Shown here: piece after piece, positions 30,951 to 33,513 of the stretch
Layout of the letters: every line of letters begins with the position of its first letter
Position numbering within the stretch: position 1 is the first letter of the stretch
Assembly (NCBI GenBank): GCA_017456805.1
Contig: JAFTIQ010000042.1
Location: 1-33,513, forward strand
Origin: Lentisphaeria bacterium
GTDB lineage: Bacteria; Verrucomicrobiota; Lentisphaeria; Victivallales; UBA1829
Direction: 5' to 3'
Length of the DNA: 33,513 nt
Position numbers and translations under genes: made by a program
The notes under the pieces: model-generated
The model's input: the letters and a program-made list of their open reading frames with translations, nothing else
The model's database searches: none
What the model was told of the DNA's origin: nothing

Positions 30951-32669
30951 TTAAATCTTATTTTCAATCTCGTTTTGCAATTTTTCTATCAATTCTTCCA
31001 AAGTCATGGCTCCAAGCTGGTCTTCTTTCCGGGATCTCACAGAAAATGTTCCGGATTCCTGTTCCCGTCCGCCAGCTACCGCCATGTACTGAATTCGCAT
31101 GTTGCGGGCTTCCTTGATCTTCGCTCCCATGCTGCCATCCTTCGTGTCAACTTCTGCCCGGATTCCGGCCGCACGCAATCTCTTCTTCGCTTCCATACAG
31201 TATTCAACCTGATTTTCGGAAATCGGAATCAGGCGAACCTGCTCCGGTGCCAGCCACAGCGGAAATGCTCCCGCATAGTTTTCGACAAGAATTCCGAAGA
31301 AACGTTCCAGAGATCCAAACAATGCACGGTGAACCATGTACGGCTGGTGACGCTGTCCATCTTCTCCCACATAGGTCAGATTGAACCGTTCCGGAAGGTT
31401 GAAGTCAAACTGAATTGTGGAAGTCTGCCATTCACGGCCGATCGCATCCTTGACCTTCAAGTCGATCTTCGGTCCATAGAACGCACCGCCGCCGTTATCC
31501 ACTTCATATTCCAGTCCGCATGCTTCAATCGCCTGAACCAGAGATTTCTGAGCCTGTTCCCAACGGGCAGGATCACCAACAGATTTTTCCGGCTTCGTGG
31601 AAAGATATGCTTTGATTTCTTTGAACTGGAAAGTCTTCCAGATGTAAAGACAGAAATTCAAAACTTCCTGAATTTCACTTTCAATCTGTTCCGGAGTACA
31701 AATAATGTGCGCATCATCCTGCGTAAATCCGCGGACACGGAGCAATCCATGAAGCACTCCGCTCTTTTCATAGCGGTAAACCGTTCCCAATTCCGCCCAG
31801 CGGCAGGGAAGTTCACGATAAGAACGGATCCGGCTCTTATAAACTTCAATATGGAAAGGGCAGTTCATGGGCTTTGCATAATAATCCCCGCCGTCAATAT
31901 CCATGGGGGAGTACATGCTGTCCTGATAGAAGGAAAGATGTCCGCTCGTTTCCCACAGATTGGAACGCCCAATGTGAGGAGTATAAAGCAGTTCATAACC
32001 ATTTTTATAATGTTCTGCGCGCCAGAATGTTTCAATGGTATTGCGGATAAATGCTCCGCGGGGATGCCACAGAACAAGTCCGGGTCCAACCGTTTCGGAA
32101 ATACTGAACAGATCCAGATCTTTTCCAAGTCTGCGATGGTCGCGTTTCTTCGCTTCTTCCAACTGAGTCAAATATGCTTTCAACTCTTTTTCAGTCGGAA
32201 ATGCGGTTCCGTAAATACGCTGCAGCATGGGATTGGATTCTTTTCCGCGATAGTAAGAACCTGCAACACTCATCAGTTTGACTGCGCCGATATCAGCGGT
32301 CGTTGCAACATGAGGTCCGCGGCAAAGATCTGTAAATCCGCCGCAGGTGTACATCGTGATCACCCCATCTTCGGGGATATCAGCCAAACGTTCCAGCTTA
32401 TACGGTTGTCCCGCAAGCATTTTCTGAGCTTCTTCTCTGGAAACTTCCTGACAGGTAAAAGGATAAGCAGCCTTTTTGATTTCTTCCATTTTTTCTTCGA
32501 TTTTGACCAAATCTTCGACAGCAAGATGCTGCGGAATATCAAAATCATAATAGAATCCATCTTCGGTGCTGGGGCCGATATCGAATTTTGCTTCAGGATA
32601 AAGTTCTTTGACAGCTGCCGCCATAACATGAGCCGCACTGTGCCGTATCATTTCAATGGAAAACTGCAT
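30951..32669 (-). CDS. thrS: Threonyl-tRNA synthetase without TGS domain
   Basis: The product has 572 residues from the ATG at 32669, which follows GGAAAGGA; an ATG at 32741 overlaps the promoter and has no site. It begins directly with the editing domain (His10 and His14 of RHSAAH; Cys116 in DLCRGPH), so the N-terminal TGS domain of the usual ~640-residue enzyme is missing. The class II core has MNCPFH (Cys270), DDAH (His321) and MVHRALFG (His447), the zinc ligands that select threonine, followed by the anticodon-binding domain (APEQVRLIPIS). It charges tRNA-Thr and clears Ser-tRNA-Thr. It is first in the thrS-infC-rpmI-rplT unit. Confidence 0.96.
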   Translation of the reverse strand: MQFSIEMIRHSAAHVMAAAVKELYPEAKFDIGPSTEDGFYYDFDIPQHLAVEDLVKIEEKMEEIKKAAYPFTCQEVSREEAQKMLAGQPYKLERLADIPEDGVITMYTCGGFTDLCRGPHVATTADIGAVKLMSVAGSYYRGKESNPMLQRIYGTAFPTEKELKAYLTQLEEAKKRDHRRLGKDLDLFSISETVGPGLVLWHPRGAFIRNTIETFWRAEHYKNGYELLYTPHIGRSNLWETSGHLSFYQDSMYSPMDIDGGDYYAKPMNCPFHIEVYKSRIRSYRELPCRWAELGTVYRYEKSGVLHGLLRVRGFTQDDAHIICTPEQIESEIQEVLNFCLYIWKTFQFKEIKAYLSTKPEKSVGDPARWEQAQKSLVQAIEACGLEYEVDNGGGAFYGPKIDLKVKDAIGREWQTSTIQFDFNLPERFNLTYVGEDGQRHQPYMVHRALFGSLERFFGILVENYAGAFPLWLAPEQVRLIPISENQVEYCMEAKKRLRAAGIRAEVDTKDGSMGAKIKEARNMRIQYMAVAGGREQESGTFSVRSRKEDQLGAMTLEELIEKLQNEIENKI

Positions 32670-32712
32670 TTTCAGTCCTTTCCGTTTTATAATTCCCATT
32701 ATATCATCAGGT

Positions 32713-32741
32713 AATATACACCGTAATACTGCAGGAATCAA
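32713..32741 (-). promoter_or_regulatory. Sigma70-type promoter of the thrS operon
   Basis: On the minus strand TTGATT (32741-32736), a 17-base spacer and TATATT (32718-32713). The leader to the thrS ATG is only about 40 bases, too short for a T-box. Confidence 0.6.
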
Positions 32742-32783
32742 GCGGATTTCAAAGGAAAAAACAAAGTTTTCTGCGATATCGAC

Positions 32784-32824
32784 AAAAAAAGGGCAGAAAA
32801 TATCCTTCCGAACATCTCTGCCCT
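32784..32824 (-). terminator. Terminator of the right-hand AIDA-like gene
   Basis: On the minus strand AGGGCAGA (32824-32817) pairs with TCTGCCCT (32797-32790), followed by a T-tract to 32784. It starts 20 bases after the stop and insulates the thrS promoter. A T-tract on the other side makes it potentially bidirectional. Confidence 0.85.
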
Positions 32825-32843
32825 GTTTTTTTACAATAGTACT

Positions 32844-33513
32844 TTATGCGATTGCCAACGTGCTGTAAGTTGTCCCATCTTTGACCAGCCATGCGGTCAT
32901 CTGATCGGTGGCGGTGTTGTGGATGAGAATGTCATCCGTTCCGTCATTGTTGTAATCTACGATGCTTGCAATTTCTTCTGTGCCGGACAAATTACCCAGC
33001 CAGAGATCTTCACTTGCAGCATAAAGATTCGTTCCGTCAGATACCAACGATTCTTCAATGCCATTACCATCGAAATCGCCGGAGCCAAGATCAGTCCAGG
33101 CATCCCTTGCGGTTGCATTGCTGACTTTCAAAGTCAAAGCCTTACTGTTTGTTGCATCATCGAAGCAATACAAGGAGTATGTCTTACCGTCATAGGTCAA
33201 ACTCTTTGTCGTTGAGAATGTTCCAACTTCGGTGCCATCGACTTCAAGCGTGAACGTACCTTTCTTAGCTTCCAACGCCCAGTTTGCGAGGATATACGAA
33301 CCGCTTGCCTGATCAGCACTGACAGAAATCGTCATATCCGCCTCGCGAGCAACATAATAGCTGTTGAGCATTGCTTCGCGATAAGATTCCTGCATTGCAG
33401 ATGCTTCACGACCGGACACATCAAATGTGATCGCCGTATTGCTTGTTACAATAGCATTCCCCGCAAGGTTTGCCCGACCATGAATGACCGTATCTCCAAG
33501 CAAAGTTCCGCCA
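32844..33513 (-). CDS. AIDA-like repeat protein, C-terminal part (5' end beyond window)
   Basis: The open frame enters from the right edge and ends at a TAA at 32844, giving 223 residues. It starts inside an AIDA-type repeat (GGTLLGDTVIHGRANLAG) and continues with the same C-terminal module as the proteins ending at 8562 and 10686. That module has FDVSGREASAMQESYREAM, the beta-rich segment GTFTLEVDGTEVGTFSTT, then Asp-rich loops DFDGNGIEE and DYNNDGTDD, and the terminal STLAIA. One Asp in the first loop is Asn here. It is in inverted orientation to the other copies. Function as an exported or surface protein is inferred from the family. Confidence 0.88.
   Translation of the reverse strand, partial: GGTLLGDTVIHGRANLAGNAIVTSNTAITFDVSGREASAMQESYREAMLNSYYVAREADMTISVSADQASGSYILANWALEAKKGTFTLEVDGTEVGTFSTTKSLTYDGKTYSLYCFDDATNSKALTLKVSNATARDAWTDLGSGDFDGNGIEESLVSDGTNLYAASEDLWLGNLSGTEEIASIVDYNNDGTDDILIHNTATDQMTAWLVKDGTTYSTLAIA

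Noticed and set aside
32742..32843. T-box riboswitch upstream of thrS
   Set aside because: The leader from the predicted start site is only about 40 bases, and the hairpin present belongs to the neighbouring gene's terminator.

Overview
The window looks like a chromosomal segment of a Gram-negative bacterium of the PVC group, most likely Lentisphaerota (Victivallis-like). This is an inference from memory of such genomes. It rests on large AIDA-type repeat proteins without signal peptides, paralogous neutral-ceramidase-like genes beside an AraC regulator and a DegT aminotransferase, Lol lipoprotein-export genes (so an outer membrane), and moderate GC. No rRNA, tRNA, CRISPR array or complete insertion sequence was seen.

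Layout. 1-556 (-): 5' part of an AIDA-like repeat gene that runs off the left edge. 557-921: divergent promoter region with a four-unit MraZ operator. 922-4623 (+): a short dcw cluster, mraZ-rsmH-ftsL-like-ftsI. 4624-4959: a strong promoter followed by two inverted, dif-like XerC/XerD sites. 4960-10686 (+): two tandem AIDA-like repeat proteins. The first carries an N-terminal metzincin-like motif, and the two share a 1.4-kb, nearly identical 3' half. 10885-12912: an EF-G-like GTPase (FusA2 type). 13051-13908: an alpha/beta hydrolase. 14107-14781: two paralogous small lipoproteins. 14864-15715 (-): AraC regulator, divergent from an operon (16044-21345) of a PLP aminotransferase, two ceramidase-like hydrolases and a TIM-barrel sugar isomerase. 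21569-25826 (+): proC-lolC/E-lolD-GT2 glycosyltransferase. 25866-32669 (-): the conserved block thrS-infC-rpmI-rplT-pheS-pheT plus a small membrane protein. 32844-33513 (-): the 3' end of another AIDA-like gene carrying the same C-terminal module.

How the parts fit. Housekeeping blocks for division and wall synthesis, translation, and lipoprotein export are interspersed with members of one surface or secreted protein family. These proteins show no signal peptide. They share an almost invariant C-terminal region ending in two Asp-rich, FG-GAP-like calcium-type loops, which suggests a C-terminal export or anchoring module. The most unusual element is the pair of dif-like Xer sites between the promoter and start codon of the metzincin/AIDA gene. 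They could act as an inversion switch, a Xer-module boundary, or the replication-terminus dif region. The shared 3' modules lie in inverted orientation about 22 kb apart and could recombine to invert the housekeeping block between them.
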